From positions 124,001 to 188,000 of the forward strand of contig JBMHDW010000001.1 of NCBI GenBank assembly GCA_049889175.1: a stretch of 64,000 nt of DNA, given 5' to 3'. The DNA is from JBMHDW01 sp049889175. Lineage in GTDB: Bacteria; Pseudomonadota; Gammaproteobacteria; Comchoanobacterales; Comchoanobacteraceae. Below the pieces are notes generated by a model. It had not been told where the DNA came from. It searched no databases and worked only from the letters and a program-made list of their open reading frames with translations. Positions within the stretch are counted from its first letter, which is position 1. Every line of letters begins with the position of its first letter. This document shows positions 42,939 to 52,534 of the stretch, one piece after another. A program made the translations under genes and the position numbers.

Positions 42939-44282
42939 ATGATTCAAGAAAAAACCGACTCAGCCATTCAAAAAATGATTGAAAAAAACCCTGGTGAAAC
43001 GGAATTCTTACAGGCTATTCGTGACACATATCGTTACCTCATTCCCTATATTGAAAACCACCCTAAATACGATGATTTTAATATTTTAGAAAGATTAAGT
43101 CAGCCTGATCGCATCATCACCTTTCGCGTTACGTGGGAAGATGATCATGGCAAAATTCATAACAATACTGGCTATAGAGTTCAGCATTGTAACGCCATTG
43201 GCCCATATAAAGGAGGCTTACGCTTTCACCCATCAGTCAACTTAAGTATTCTAAAGTTTTTAGCCTATGAGCAAACGTTCAAAAACAGCCTAACTGGCTT
43301 ACCCCTAGGTGGTGGTAAAGGTGGTTCCGACTTTGACCCAAAAGGTAAATCCGATACTGAAATTAAGCGATTTTGCCAGGCATTTATGACCGAGCTATCA
43401 AAACATATTGGTCCTTATGTTGACGTGCCTGCAGGTGATATTGGTGTTGGCGCAAGAGAAGTGAGTTACCTTTTTGGTGAATATAAACGCCTGACCAACC
43501 GTTTTGATGGCGTTATTACTGGCAAAGGTTTAAATTTTGGTGGTAGCCAGGCTCGATTAGAAGCAACGGGCTATGGCACAGTCTATATGCTTGACTTGGC
43601 ACTTAAATACAAACAAAAACATATTCAAAATATGACATGTACTTTATCTGGCTCTGGAAATGTATCATTGTTTGCATTAGAAAAGTTAATACAAATGGGT
43701 GCCAAAGCAGTTACTCTCTCCGACTCTTCTGGATTTATTCATGACCCAGAAGGCTTTGACCTTGAGAAACTTCATGTGCTCAAAAACATCAAATTACGAG
43801 ACCGCAAGCGTATTAGCGCCTACACTGATCATTACCCTCATGCAGTCTTTTACGCCAATCAACGTCCATGGATTATTCCATGTGACTGTGCTATCCCATG
43901 CGCAACAGAAAATGAAATCGATGAAAATGATATGGCAACATTAATCAAAAATGGGTGCATTGCTGTTGCGGAAGGGGCTAATATGCCAACAACCCATGAT
44001 GCTAAACACCTTCTTCCAGAAGAAGACTTTATTTACATACCTGGAATCGCTGCAAATGCCGGTGGTGTTGCTGTTTCAGGTATAGAAATGGCTCAGAACA
44101 GTTCCTTCACCCCATTAACTCATGACGAAGTAGATAGTAAATTAAAACGAATTATGGCAAATATTCACCATCAATGTGAACAATATGGCACCAATGATAA
44201 TGGTCATATTGATTATGAAAAAGGTGCTACCATTGCTGGGTTTATAAAAGTTGCTGATGCCCTTATCCATTTGGGTGTTTAA
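42939..44282 (+). CDS. gdhA: Glutamate dehydrogenase (NADP-type)
   Basis: 447 residues, the hexameric type. It interconverts glutamate and 2-oxoglutarate plus ammonium. Motifs: GPYKGGLRFHPSVNLSILKF, LPLGGGKGGSDFDPKGKSD with the catalytic Lys, GDIGVGAREVSYLFGEYKRL, GSGNVSLFALEKL for the nucleotide fold, and AEGANMPTT. The stop overlaps the convergent ubiA stop by 4 bases. Confidence 0.96.
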   Translation: MIQEKTDSAIQKMIEKNPGETEFLQAIRDTYRYLIPYIENHPKYDDFNILERLSQPDRIITFRVTWEDDHGKIHNNTGYRVQHCNAIGPYKGGLRFHPSVNLSILKFLAYEQTFKNSLTGLPLGGGKGGSDFDPKGKSDTEIKRFCQAFMTELSKHIGPYVDVPAGDIGVGAREVSYLFGEYKRLTNRFDGVITGKGLNFGGSQARLEATGYGTVYMLDLALKYKQKHIQNMTCTLSGSGNVSLFALEKLIQMGAKAVTLSDSSGFIHDPEGFDLEKLHVLKNIKLRDRKRISAYTDHYPHAVFYANQRPWIIPCDCAIPCATENEIDENDMATLIKNGCIAVAEGANMPTTHDAKHLLPEEDFIYIPGIAANAGGVAVSGIEMAQNSSFTPLTHDEVDSKLKRIMANIHHQCEQYGTNDNGHIDYEKGATIAGFIKVADALIHLGV

Positions 44283-45136
44283 ACGGTTAAGACCCACATG
44301 AAAAACAGCCATGCATTAAGATGATTATTCCATAGAAAGGCTTTTAAAGCCTTTCTTTCATCACCGTCGCATGTTAGCTTGTGTGTTCTGTAAAATCCCA
44401 ATGCCAATATTACTAACATAGGCCCTTGAAGCCAATGAACACCCAAATACCATGAAAGCAATAAAGAAAAGATGATAACCATTGCATAACAGCCGTTAAT
44501 CGCGCTTTGCGTGTAAACACCAAGCGTTTTTGCACTTGAAAATATAGATAACCCCATATCATCCTTTAGGTCAGCTAAAGCATACTGAGTATCGTAAGCA
44601 AAAATCCAAAAAACATGAATCATTGTTAATAGCCAGCATGCTGCATTCAACACACCAACACTCGCCAAAAATACCATAGGAATGCCTGATGAGAACACAC
44701 ATGCTAAAATGACTTGAGGCAAAGGACACCAGCGTTTAGCTGTGGGATATATCATCACCCATGGAATAATTACTAATGACCAATACCAACATACTTTAGG
44801 CAATGCCAATAAACACCCCAAGGCAATAAGACTAGATACCATAACTGCAAACAACCACATCCTAACGGACGCCTGCCCTGTCGCCAAAGGTCGCTGCTGT
44901 GTTCGCCATACATGTCCATCTATATCCTGATCGCAGTAATCATTAATCAAACACCCTAAGGTACGCATTGCCGCAGCACCAAGCGTCATAACTACCCATA
45001 GAAAAGTATTGGCCTGTGTTATCCATAAAGCTGTCCACACAGGCCAACAAAGTAATAAAATACCTCTAGGCTGATGCAAACGACACAATTGCCACATAAT
45101 CTTGAATGAATATGATGTCTTAAGCTCTTGGTGCAT
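44279..45136 (-). CDS. ubiA: 4-hydroxybenzoate polyprenyltransferase
   Basis: 285 residues, about eight helices. It attaches the polyprenyl tail to 4-hydroxybenzoate in ubiquinone synthesis. The first Asp-rich site is GCLINDYCDQDIDGHVWRTQ with TQQRPLATGQ, and the second YDTQYALADLKDDMGLSIFSSAK. GGAAAGG precedes the ATG at 45136. It faces ubiC, which makes its substrate. Confidence 0.94.
   Translation of the reverse strand: MHQELKTSYSFKIMWQLCRLHQPRGILLLCWPVWTALWITQANTFLWVVMTLGAAAMRTLGCLINDYCDQDIDGHVWRTQQRPLATGQASVRMWLFAVMVSSLIALGCLLALPKVCWYWSLVIIPWVMIYPTAKRWCPLPQVILACVFSSGIPMVFLASVGVLNAACWLLTMIHVFWIFAYDTQYALADLKDDMGLSIFSSAKTLGVYTQSAINGCYAMVIIFSLLLSWYLGVHWLQGPMLVILALGFYRTHKLTCDGDERKALKAFLWNNHLNAWLFFMWVLTV
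44335..44355 (+). terminator. Perfect hairpin past gdhA, inside the ubiA 3' end
   Basis: GAAAGGCTTTTAAAGCCTTTC is a perfect inverted repeat 53 bases past the gdhA stop and within the ubiA coding region. It is followed by TTTC, so the T tract is weak. It may end gdhA transcription, with the sequence also encoding part of UbiA. It could be chance. Confidence 0.35.
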
Positions 45137-45320
45137 AACCTTTCCTTCTTTAACATTAAAATTGTAGCTACTATATTGTATCATTTCATCAGCATTTACT
45201 ACAATATAACCATGTCAATATTACTACACACTCTTATTCCCATAATCATCAGCATCTGGTCATATGCATTGATGCTATGTGGAGATGGCAACAATCGAGA
45301 AATCATGATAACATCATTAG

Positions 45321-45797
45321 ATGAATCTATTAACGCCAACTCACCAATGGGTAGAACAACCTCATTTATTGAAGACTAATGTGTCAAAAGATTTTGAGCA
45401 ATGGCTCTTAAATCCTGACTTAACAACCACACAATCCCAACAAAAACACAAAAAAACAAGCAGTATTACCTCTTATCAACTGCAACTTCATTTAACACCC
45501 GATGATATTAAGCAATTTCTTGATATACCATATACCTGGCAAAGAAAAGTTTCTTTAACATTAAATGGTATAACATGGTGTCATGCCATCAGTTACTTAG
45601 CCCCTGAAATCAATAACCAAGTTATGGACAATGAGCTAATAGGCCACTTCCTAAAAATGCATCAATACCAAAGGTCTAATGTTTGTTTTTCACTTAATCA
45701 CCAAAATAATATTCTTAGACAAACCATATGGTCTGGAGACCACCTTATACCCATTCCTATTTATGAATGTTTTACTGAAGAATTTAATAAGCTCTAA
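45321..45797 (+). CDS. ubiC: Chorismate lyase-like protein
   Basis: 158 residues. It is recognised by position, opposite ubiA, and by several segments matching E. coli UbiC in order: FEQWLLNPDLTTTQSQQ (for LLDWLLLEDSMTKRFEQQ), TWQRKVSLTLNGITWCHAIS (for YWLREILLCADGEPW), IGHFLK, and a final IPIPIYECF strand. UbiC releases 4-hydroxybenzoate from chorismate. The Arg of the last motif is not obvious, so catalytic activity is not certain. A weak ribosome site precedes the ATG. Confidence 0.68.
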   Translation: MNLLTPTHQWVEQPHLLKTNVSKDFEQWLLNPDLTTTQSQQKHKKTSSITSYQLQLHLTPDDIKQFLDIPYTWQRKVSLTLNGITWCHAISYLAPEINNQVMDNELIGHFLKMHQYQRSNVCFSLNHQNNILRQTIWSGDHLIPIPIYECFTEEFNKL

Positions 45798-45822
45798 CCC
45801 CTTTAAAATTTTTAGTTCTTTT

Positions 45823-46701
45823 TCACACCGTATGATTTACTTTGTTCGACCATTTAGTACACTTAAAAAGGTTATAATTCCATAAGTAATGTTTAGGATT
45901 ATTTAAAATAAGATGACTCATTAAGTCAAATAGTGCTTGATGATCTTGAGCTATATCACCGGTTAATGCCAATGGAACCAATGCTATTGATTGTTGGCAC
46001 ACATCCATCTTCATATCAACCACAACAACTTTGGCATTAAAACGATTTGCTAAACGAGCCACACTATCCGTTCTTTGTGTTCTAACACCTAAAAAATGAG
46101 TTTGCACCCCTTTCATGTATTGATCGGGTAATATGCCTAACATACTGCCTGGCTGTTTTAAATGCCTGTAGATAGACCTCATGTCTTTATGACTGATGTC
46201 TTCACAGTAATATTCACGCACTCTCGTTACATAAGCATCTATTAATGGGTTATTTAAATTACGTTTGACACCGACAAACGAACCTGTCATTTCACCAACA
46301 ATACGACCAACACATTCTAAACTATGCCAATGTGGCCAAACCAAAATAACTCGCTCCCCAGTATTGAGCCACTCTTCCACTTGCTCAAAACCCTTTCGTT
46401 TTATTTTGTTGAAATGTCTTGATGAGCCATAAAAAGATAATGCCTGAAAGTATGACATCATTAAAAAATCAGCTATATTTTCTTGGATGAGCTTCTCTCT
46501 CTCTTTTGCTGTCATTTGAGGATATACCAATGCTAAGTTCTTATGCATAATGGTAATGGCTTTTGGGGGAATTAAGATAGATAAGCAATAGGCTAAACAT
46601 GACAAAACATATTTTGCCATCCTAAATGACAGGCAGTAGACCATTACCATCATTAGATACATATAGAATCTAAATGCCCAATAAGAACATAGAGATCTCA
46701 T
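45823..46701 (-). CDS. Lipid A acyltransferase (LpxL/HtrB family), downstream copy
   Basis: 292 residues. A single N-terminal membrane anchor is followed by the acyltransferase domain. The HX4E site reads VWPHWHSLECVGRIVGE, as in E. coli LpxL (HFMSLE), and SMLGILPDQYMKGVQTHFLG corresponds to the second conserved block. It adds a secondary acyl chain to lipid A. The gene starts on the ATGA of the upstream copy. About 670 bases are almost identical to that copy, but the N-terminal anchor region and last residues differ. Confidence 0.9.
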   Translation of the reverse strand: MRSLCSYWAFRFYMYLMMVMVYCLSFRMAKYVLSCLAYCLSILIPPKAITIMHKNLALVYPQMTAKEREKLIQENIADFLMMSYFQALSFYGSSRHFNKIKRKGFEQVEEWLNTGERVILVWPHWHSLECVGRIVGEMTGSFVGVKRNLNNPLIDAYVTRVREYYCEDISHKDMRSIYRHLKQPGSMLGILPDQYMKGVQTHFLGVRTQRTDSVARLANRFNAKVVVVDMKMDVCQQSIALVPLALTGDIAQDHQALFDLMSHLILNNPKHYLWNYNLFKCTKWSNKVNHTV

Positions 46702-47430
46702 AAATTATTCTCCAGCATTGTTTTCGATAATTCAGAACATTTAAACATATTATGAAACCATAAGTAATGTTTAGGATTATTTAAAATAAGATGACTCATT
46801 AAGTCAAATAGTGCTTGATGATCTTGAGCTATATCACCGGTTAATGCCAATGGAACCAATGCCATTGATTGTTGGCACACATCCATCTTTATATCAACCA
46901 CAACAACTTTGGCATTAAAACGATTTGCTAAACGAGCCACACTATCCGTTCTTTGTGTTCTAACACCTAAAAAATGAGTTTGCACCCCTTTCATGTATTG
47001 ATCGGGCAATATGCCTAACATACTGCCTGGCTGTTTTAAATGCCTGTAGATAGACCTCATGTCTTTATGACTGATGTCTTCACAGTAATATTCACGCACT
47101 CTCGTTACATAAGCATCTATTAATGGGTTTTTTAAATTACGTTTGACACTGGCAAACGAACCTGTCACTTCCCCACCAATACGACCAACGCATTCTAAAC
47201 TATGCCAATGTGGCCAAACCAAAATAACTCGCTCCCCAGTATTAAGCCACTCTTCCACTTGCTCAAAACCCTTTCGTTTTATTTTGTTGAAATGTCTTGA
47301 TGAGCCATAAAAAGATAATGCCTGAAAGTATGGCATCATTAAAAAATCAGCTATATTTTCTTGGATGCGCTTCTCTCTCTCTTTTGTTGTCATTTGAGGA
47401 TATACCAATGCTAAGTTCTTGTGCATAATG
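45882..47430. repeat. Tandem near-identical repeat of about 670 bases
   Basis: Bases 45882-46552 and 46760-47430 match with a constant offset of 878 and only scattered substitutions, no indels seen. They are the catalytic parts of the two LpxL-like genes. The flanks, which encode the N-terminal anchors, diverge. Confidence 0.9.
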
Positions 47431-47564
47431 GCTACCCTTTTTCGAAGAAAAGGCAGAATAACGACTGTCAGACAAGAGCACCAACGGTAACATAAAAAAG
47501 CTGGAACACAGAGCACAATAAAGCGCATTATTACCATGTAAATTCTAAATAATATGTAATACAT
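46698..47564 (-). CDS. Lipid A acyltransferase (LpxL/HtrB family), upstream copy
   Basis: 288 residues. Same domain as the downstream copy with HX4E in WPHWHSLECVGRIGGE and ILPDQYMKGVQTHFLG. Between codons for KNLALVYPQMT and the LWFHNMFKCSE end the two proteins differ at only a handful of residues; the first 45 residues are unrelated in detail (MYYILFRIYMVIMRFIVLCV here). It is transcribed first and coupled to the downstream copy. Confidence 0.9.
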   Translation of the reverse strand: MYYILFRIYMVIMRFIVLCVPAFLCYRWCSCLTVVILPFLRKRVAIMHKNLALVYPQMTTKEREKRIQENIADFLMMPYFQALSFYGSSRHFNKIKRKGFEQVEEWLNTGERVILVWPHWHSLECVGRIGGEVTGSFASVKRNLKNPLIDAYVTRVREYYCEDISHKDMRSIYRHLKQPGSMLGILPDQYMKGVQTHFLGVRTQRTDSVARLANRFNAKVVVVDIKMDVCQQSMALVPLALTGDIAQDHQALFDLMSHLILNNPKHYLWFHNMFKCSELSKTMLENNL

Positions 47565-47681
47565 GTCATTATTATAATTATAACGACTATTTTCGCAAGA
47601 TATTCATAAAAACAAACAACAAAACCAATTAAATTATTGAAAAAAAAGGAATTTAATGCTATAATGACATTGGAGATAAAG

Positions 47682-49697
47682 ATGAAAAGGAAACAATATA
47701 ATTTAACACCATTACCCTATGCCACAGCACCATTGGCTATCTATCAGTTTACTCAACTTTCAGCCTCATTTGCTGGGTGGTTATTTAATGGCGGTGCTAT
47801 AAATGACTTCACAGATTCATATAACCTAGAAGACAAATCATCAAATCATTTCTCCTATTATCCTGGTGGCTATCCACGACCACCTGTTAACTCTTATACA
47901 ACTCATTATTCTACTAGCAGTAACGAACCAAGTGTAGGTATTGATGTATTTGTTTTCATATACTCTACCGCGTTGATTACAGGTCTTGTTTTCCAAACAT
48001 ATCAATGGTTCTCTCAGCATTATTTTGATCATGAACTTAAAGGCTATACAGCCACACCTAATCTTTTAATTCAATTTTCAGGTTTATTTATATTGTATAA
48101 CTTTATCATGACTTGTTATCAATTTACCAATCAAAACGAATATCAATATTCTTCTCACATTAACCCGTTTACACTAACCAAACTTTTATTTGTTAGTGCT
48201 GGGATTGAAAAAACAGGCCAATTAATTTCACCTCATATGAAAAAGGTCAATACATTATTACAAATTAGAGCAAAAATAAAATATGAAAATAACACTCTTA
48301 ATATTGATCAACCCAATCAACAATACCAACGATTCATGTCCTTATTGAACAAACCTGAAATATTGACTTGGTTGACGCCTTTATTCGACAAAAGAACACT
48401 AAAAATAGATTTCAACGGTCAATCTCAAATTGGGGACATTGTGTTTGGCAAAAGTGAAATGACTATCAATAATGCCTCCGCACTTTATGGTAATCTTGTA
48501 GAAAAAGCACCAAGTCAAATTAAGCCATTACTTGAGGATTTAAATCCCCTAATTCCTGCTTATATTAAAACCTCTCTTCAAGGAGATGGTGTAACTCTCT
48601 CAGAAAAGTACCAACCCTATAAAGAACTCTCTCAATATTTAGTTCAAAAACTTAATGACGACCCCAACACATTTTATAAATACCTCTCCTGCTCTATTCC
48701 ATTTATTAAAAACCCTGAAACATTCTCAAAAGAGACTATAGAAGCAATCAATCATTCTGTTGATGGCATTTCTGATGATAGTACTGAACGCATTTGGAAT
48801 ATTGGCTCCAAACTTTATTATACTTATATTATTGGCATACCTATTATATATGCCATTTATCTCGTTATGGGATTATTTATTGCATTATCAGGTTACCTAT
48901 TGGTTCAAAACATCATCTTACTTACTGTTCTATCGCCTGTGATGTCTCTTCTACTCATGACATTGATCTACACATTAATTGAAATTACCATCATTATTTT
49001 TCATATTTATAATCGCTACTGTGGCATTTCTGAATGTTTAAATCGCTGGGATGAAGAGGGTAATATTAATGACAATCCAGAAAGTTTGAAGCACCTTAAT
49101 CCAAACCGTTTTACAGAGCTATTAAACCAAATAAACTCAGCCGGTGATGCCTCAGGCTTATATAGGGCTATTTGGTTTTTGTGTGTAATGTTAGCTAGTG
49201 TTGTCGTTAGTATTGCTACAAGTTCTGTCATTGCTACTTATACGGCAATTCCACTTATTACACAGGTATTAGCCATTAGCGCGTTTTCAGTAATACCCAT
49301 CATTATTGGGATATCAAGCTTTATCATTTATAAAAACTTACCCCAAAATAAAATATGGCTAATCCCTATCACTAATATGATCTATACAAGCGTTGGTATC
49401 ATACTTATTCAATACATGATTATCGCAACACTCCCCGGTTTGATTTTAACTGCTGTAGCAACTGCAACTATTGGCCTTATTTCATTTGCTTCTATTGCTT
49501 TACAAAAGACCGATGAGGACTTAAATCAATTAAGACTTGATGAAGTAACACTAAAAAGTGATCGCACGCCCACCAAGAGAGAAGAATTATCTATAGTACC
49601 ATTGTCTAAAAACGATTCACTATCTTCTGAAAGCGACTCAACACCTCCTGAAAACGACTCAACATCTTCACCTGATATGACAGGCAAACCCAATTAA
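47682..49697 (+). CDS. Large orphan membrane protein
   Basis: 671 residues. It is not recognised. Hydrophobic segments occur near residues 80-105 and 120-145, then after a soluble region (150-380) a set of at least five helices at about 380-630 (GIPIIYAIYLVMGLFIALSG, LSPVMSLLLMTLIYTLIEIT, FLCVMLASVVVSIATSSVIA and more). The last 40 residues are Ser/Asp/Thr-rich (KNDSLSSESDSTPPENDS). GGAG six bases upstream supports the ATG at 47682 over an in-frame TTG at 47637. It could be a secreted membrane effector or a channel-like protein. Confidence 0.75.
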   Translation: MKRKQYNLTPLPYATAPLAIYQFTQLSASFAGWLFNGGAINDFTDSYNLEDKSSNHFSYYPGGYPRPPVNSYTTHYSTSSNEPSVGIDVFVFIYSTALITGLVFQTYQWFSQHYFDHELKGYTATPNLLIQFSGLFILYNFIMTCYQFTNQNEYQYSSHINPFTLTKLLFVSAGIEKTGQLISPHMKKVNTLLQIRAKIKYENNTLNIDQPNQQYQRFMSLLNKPEILTWLTPLFDKRTLKIDFNGQSQIGDIVFGKSEMTINNASALYGNLVEKAPSQIKPLLEDLNPLIPAYIKTSLQGDGVTLSEKYQPYKELSQYLVQKLNDDPNTFYKYLSCSIPFIKNPETFSKETIEAINHSVDGISDDSTERIWNIGSKLYYTYIIGIPIIYAIYLVMGLFIALSGYLLVQNIILLTVLSPVMSLLLMTLIYTLIEITIIIFHIYNRYCGISECLNRWDEEGNINDNPESLKHLNPNRFTELLNQINSAGDASGLYRAIWFLCVMLASVVVSIATSSVIATYTAIPLITQVLAISAFSVIPIIIGISSFIIYKNLPQNKIWLIPITNMIYTSVGIILIQYMIIATLPGLILTAVATATIGLISFASIALQKTDEDLNQLRLDEVTLKSDRTPTKREELSIVPLSKNDSLSSESDSTPPENDSTSSPDMTGKPN

Positions 49698-49759
49698 ATC
49701 TGATAACTTGCAATAATAAGCTGATTGTTTTATCTTGAATTAACTCTTTGGACTATATT

Positions 49760-50539
49760 ATGTCTCGCTTTACATTTGGTATTCTTGGTGCAATCTTATG
49801 GACTACATTAAACCTTGGTCACCCTTTTTTTGGGTTTCTATTGGGTTATATCTTTGGTGCATCAACACAAATGAATGGTCCATCATTTCAACACCGATAT
49901 CATCAAGCTGGACGGCATAGCCCTGAACAAACCATATTCTTTCATTGTGTATTTTCCGTAATGGGCTATATTGCCAAAAAAGACGGCAATATTTCTAAAA
50001 AAGACATCAATACAGCTGAATTTTGGATGCGCCATTTTAAATTAACACCAGCGTTTCGCCAAGAAGCAATTCAAGCCTACTATCTTGGTAAATCAGCTAA
50101 TTTCAATCTTAATGAAACGCTTGATCGCCTAAAATTTATGGCACCTTTTAACCCAGCTTTACTCGATACGTTCATTCATATTCAATTACAAACCATCATG
50201 ACCTCTGATGGCCAGATCAGCACACAAAAAAGAACACTCATTGAACACCTTTGCCAATACTTAAATCGCCCCATGCCATTTACCTCACAAAATGGCCATC
50301 ACCAACAACAGCATTATCAAACAGTCAACACCCAAAAAGCTTATCAAGTGTTAGGCCTACAAAAAAATGCTAGTGATGCAGCAATCAAAAGTGCTTACCG
50401 TAAATTACGTAGTCAATATCACCCTGATAAACTCATTGCCCAGGGCGTTCCTCAAGAAATGATTCAAGCAGCTCAGGAAAAATTTCAAAATATTAAAGAT
50501 GCTTATGAGGCTATTTGCCGAGAACGAAAATTACAATAA
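49760..50539 (+). CDS. djlA: Co-chaperone DjlA (TerB-N plus J domain)
   Basis: 259 residues. An N-terminal membrane segment (GILGAILWTTLNLGHPFFGFLLGYIFG) precedes a TerB-like helical domain (HCVFSVMGYIAKKDGNISKKDI) and a C-terminal J domain (residues about 190-255) with QVLGLQKNASDAAIKSAYRKL and the HPD of SQYHPDKLIA. This is the E. coli DjlA layout. It stimulates DnaK at the inner membrane. The 3' end overlaps the convergent MATE gene by 37 bases. Confidence 0.93.
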   Translation: MSRFTFGILGAILWTTLNLGHPFFGFLLGYIFGASTQMNGPSFQHRYHQAGRHSPEQTIFFHCVFSVMGYIAKKDGNISKKDINTAEFWMRHFKLTPAFRQEAIQAYYLGKSANFNLNETLDRLKFMAPFNPALLDTFIHIQLQTIMTSDGQISTQKRTLIEHLCQYLNRPMPFTSQNGHHQQQHYQTVNTQKAYQVLGLQKNASDAAIKSAYRKLRSQYHPDKLIAQGVPQEMIQAAQEKFQNIKDAYEAICRERKLQ

Positions 50540-51810
50540 CGCTGCCACAACATCAAAAATACGACAGCACCAACCATGTTACACACGGGTGTTGATAACC
50601 AAATACCACTTAATCCAAGTGATGATGCCAAGCCCATGGTAATCAAAAATCGAACAACTGTTAAGCGAATCACTTCGACAATGGTCACAATTTCAGGCTT
50701 TTTAACCCCTTGAAATGCTGACATCGTCAACATCATAAATGGATAAATCATTAGGCCAGGCACCATATATTGAGCATAATCTAAAGTTGTTTTCATGGCT
50801 ATAGTCAATGGGTATGACTTTATTATAGGTACAGCTATTCCAATAATTAAAACCATACACAATACGACAAACAATAAACTAAATTGAATAAACTTTGAAA
50901 ATAAATGCCGAATTTGCTCATAGTTTTTGATTGCATGATGCTGACCAATAATGCCAATCAATGCATTACCAAGGCCAATAATAGCGGTAAAAACTATAAC
51001 CTCCATTCTTTGCCCTAAGAAAAACCCATTAAGTGTTGCTTCAGTGCCATAATCATGTATTAAATGCTCCAATAAAGCCAACTCAAGCGTTACCAATAAA
51101 TAAGCAAAGAAGACCGGCCAAGATAAGCGAATATTCTCCCACCAAAAGCCCCTCCACTGAACTTTCTTTTCCGCTGAAAAATACAACCTGATCTGTGAAA
51201 ACATCCAAATACAAATGCTATACTGGACCACCACAAAACCGACTGGGATAGTAACCAAACCAAAACCATGTGATAAACCCCAGGCTACCCACGCACCCTC
51301 TAAACATAAACCCAACATCAATGCTTTTTGATAGGCTTTAGATTGACCTATACCGATCAACAATCCATTCATTACCATACCTAAAATAAAGGCAGGCGCG
51401 CCCCACCCCATCCAGTGTAAAAACTGTTGATCGCTCGCAATATTATGCTCAGAAACATGCAGCGCATGTAATAATTTTACTGAAAAAATCTCTATACAAA
51501 ATAACCAAACAAATGACATGAATACAGCAAAAGCAATAACCTGAACAACTAAGGACAGTTGCTGATTGGGCTGCTTGAGCACCACATGCCCCATGAGTGC
51601 AGATGCTGCACTAGAAAGCCCTCTGCCCAATGCCAATAATGAGAAAAAAATAGGAAAAGTTGCAGCAAGAGCTTGTGCTGACTCTGCATCAAATAGCATA
51701 GCCATTGAGGCCTGCATCAACTGCATTCCTGACTGAAAAATAATTCCCAACATGCTGGGAACACCCACACGCCAAAGAAGATGCTTTGTGCTCAATTGCG
51801 TTAATATCAT
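50503..51810 (-). CDS. MATE-family efflux transporter
   Basis: 435 residues, twelve hydrophobic segments. LRVGVPSMLGIIFQSGMQLMQ-type opening, a repeated two-half pattern, GALIGIIGQHHA near the middle (FVTGLGNA-like second-half start) and the closing GIWLSTPVCNMVGA are typical. MATE proteins export drugs, dyes or small metabolites with Na+ or H+. Substrate unknown. It is convergent with djlA. Confidence 0.88.
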   Translation of the reverse strand: MILTQLSTKHLLWRVGVPSMLGIIFQSGMQLMQASMAMLFDAESAQALAATFPIFFSLLALGRGLSSAASALMGHVVLKQPNQQLSLVVQVIAFAVFMSFVWLFCIEIFSVKLLHALHVSEHNIASDQQFLHWMGWGAPAFILGMVMNGLLIGIGQSKAYQKALMLGLCLEGAWVAWGLSHGFGLVTIPVGFVVVQYSICIWMFSQIRLYFSAEKKVQWRGFWWENIRLSWPVFFAYLLVTLELALLEHLIHDYGTEATLNGFFLGQRMEVIVFTAIIGLGNALIGIIGQHHAIKNYEQIRHLFSKFIQFSLLFVVLCMVLIIGIAVPIIKSYPLTIAMKTTLDYAQYMVPGLMIYPFMMLTMSAFQGVKKPEIVTIVEVIRLTVVRFLITMGLASSLGLSGIWLSTPVCNMVGAVVFLMLWQRYCNFRSRQIAS

Positions 51811-51874
51811 GATCAGATATTAACTGATTCATGCTTTCACTTGCAACCTTTTATCATTCACGTATAGTACGCAT

Positions 51875-52534
51875 ATGGACATTTCAATATCATTACTATC
51901 TGCAAATTTTGCTCACCTTGCTAAACATTGCAAGCAACTCATTCAAGCAGGAGCTGATCGTATCCACCTTGACATTATGGATGGTCATTATGTTCCACAA
52001 CTCTCTTTCGGCCCTCTTATTTGTCAACATTTACTCAGTGCGCTTGACGAACATCATCACTTACCCATTGATGTTCATTTAATGACAGAGCAACCCAATC
52101 ATTTTTTTGATGTATTTGCAACTATGTCACATTCATTCGATATAACTGTTGTTTTTCATCCTAGCTGTAGTCAAAACATTGATGAAGATTTAGCAAGCAT
52201 CAAGTCACTTGGCATGAAAGCGGGCCTGGCTGTCAATCCAAATGAGTCCTTTGATATCATTCTTCCATGGCTCAAGCAATCCATGCTGGATCAACTTTTG
52301 GTCATGACTGTCATGCCTGGGCAATCTGGGCAAACCTTTATTAATAGCCCTCTCCGAGGCTTAAAACAATTGGCCATGACCGAAAAACTGCCTTATGTTG
52401 TTGTTGATGGTGGCATTAACAACCAAACTATTCATCAATTAAGTGCTCTGCCAGTCAACAGTGTGGTATCTGGCTCTTATGTTTGTAATCATGACTCTCC
52501 AAAACAAGCCATCGAATCATTGAGGGTTATCTAA
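51875..52534 (+). CDS. rpe: Ribulose-phosphate 3-epimerase
   Basis: 219 residues. TIM-barrel enzyme interconverting ribulose-5-P and xylulose-5-P. SISLLSANFAHLAKHCKQL at the start, HLDIMDGHYVPQLSFGP with metal-binding His and Asp, DVHLMTEQP, VMTVMPGQSGQTF and VVDGGINNQT are all conserved. The 3' end overlaps the ABC ATPase gene by 18 bases on the other strand. Confidence 0.95.
   Translation: MDISISLLSANFAHLAKHCKQLIQAGADRIHLDIMDGHYVPQLSFGPLICQHLLSALDEHHHLPIDVHLMTEQPNHFFDVFATMSHSFDITVVFHPSCSQNIDEDLASIKSLGMKAGLAVNPNESFDIILPWLKQSMLDQLLVMTVMPGQSGQTFINSPLRGLKQLAMTEKLPYVVVDGGINNQTIHQLSALPVNSVVSGSYVCNHDSPKQAIESLRVI

Noticed and set aside
45212..45379. A 55-codon frame with a hydrophobic start upstream of ubiC
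   Set aside because: It overlaps the ubiC-like gene by 59 bases, has no ribosome-binding site and no recognisable features; the divergent ubiA/ubiC promoter region explains the sequence better.
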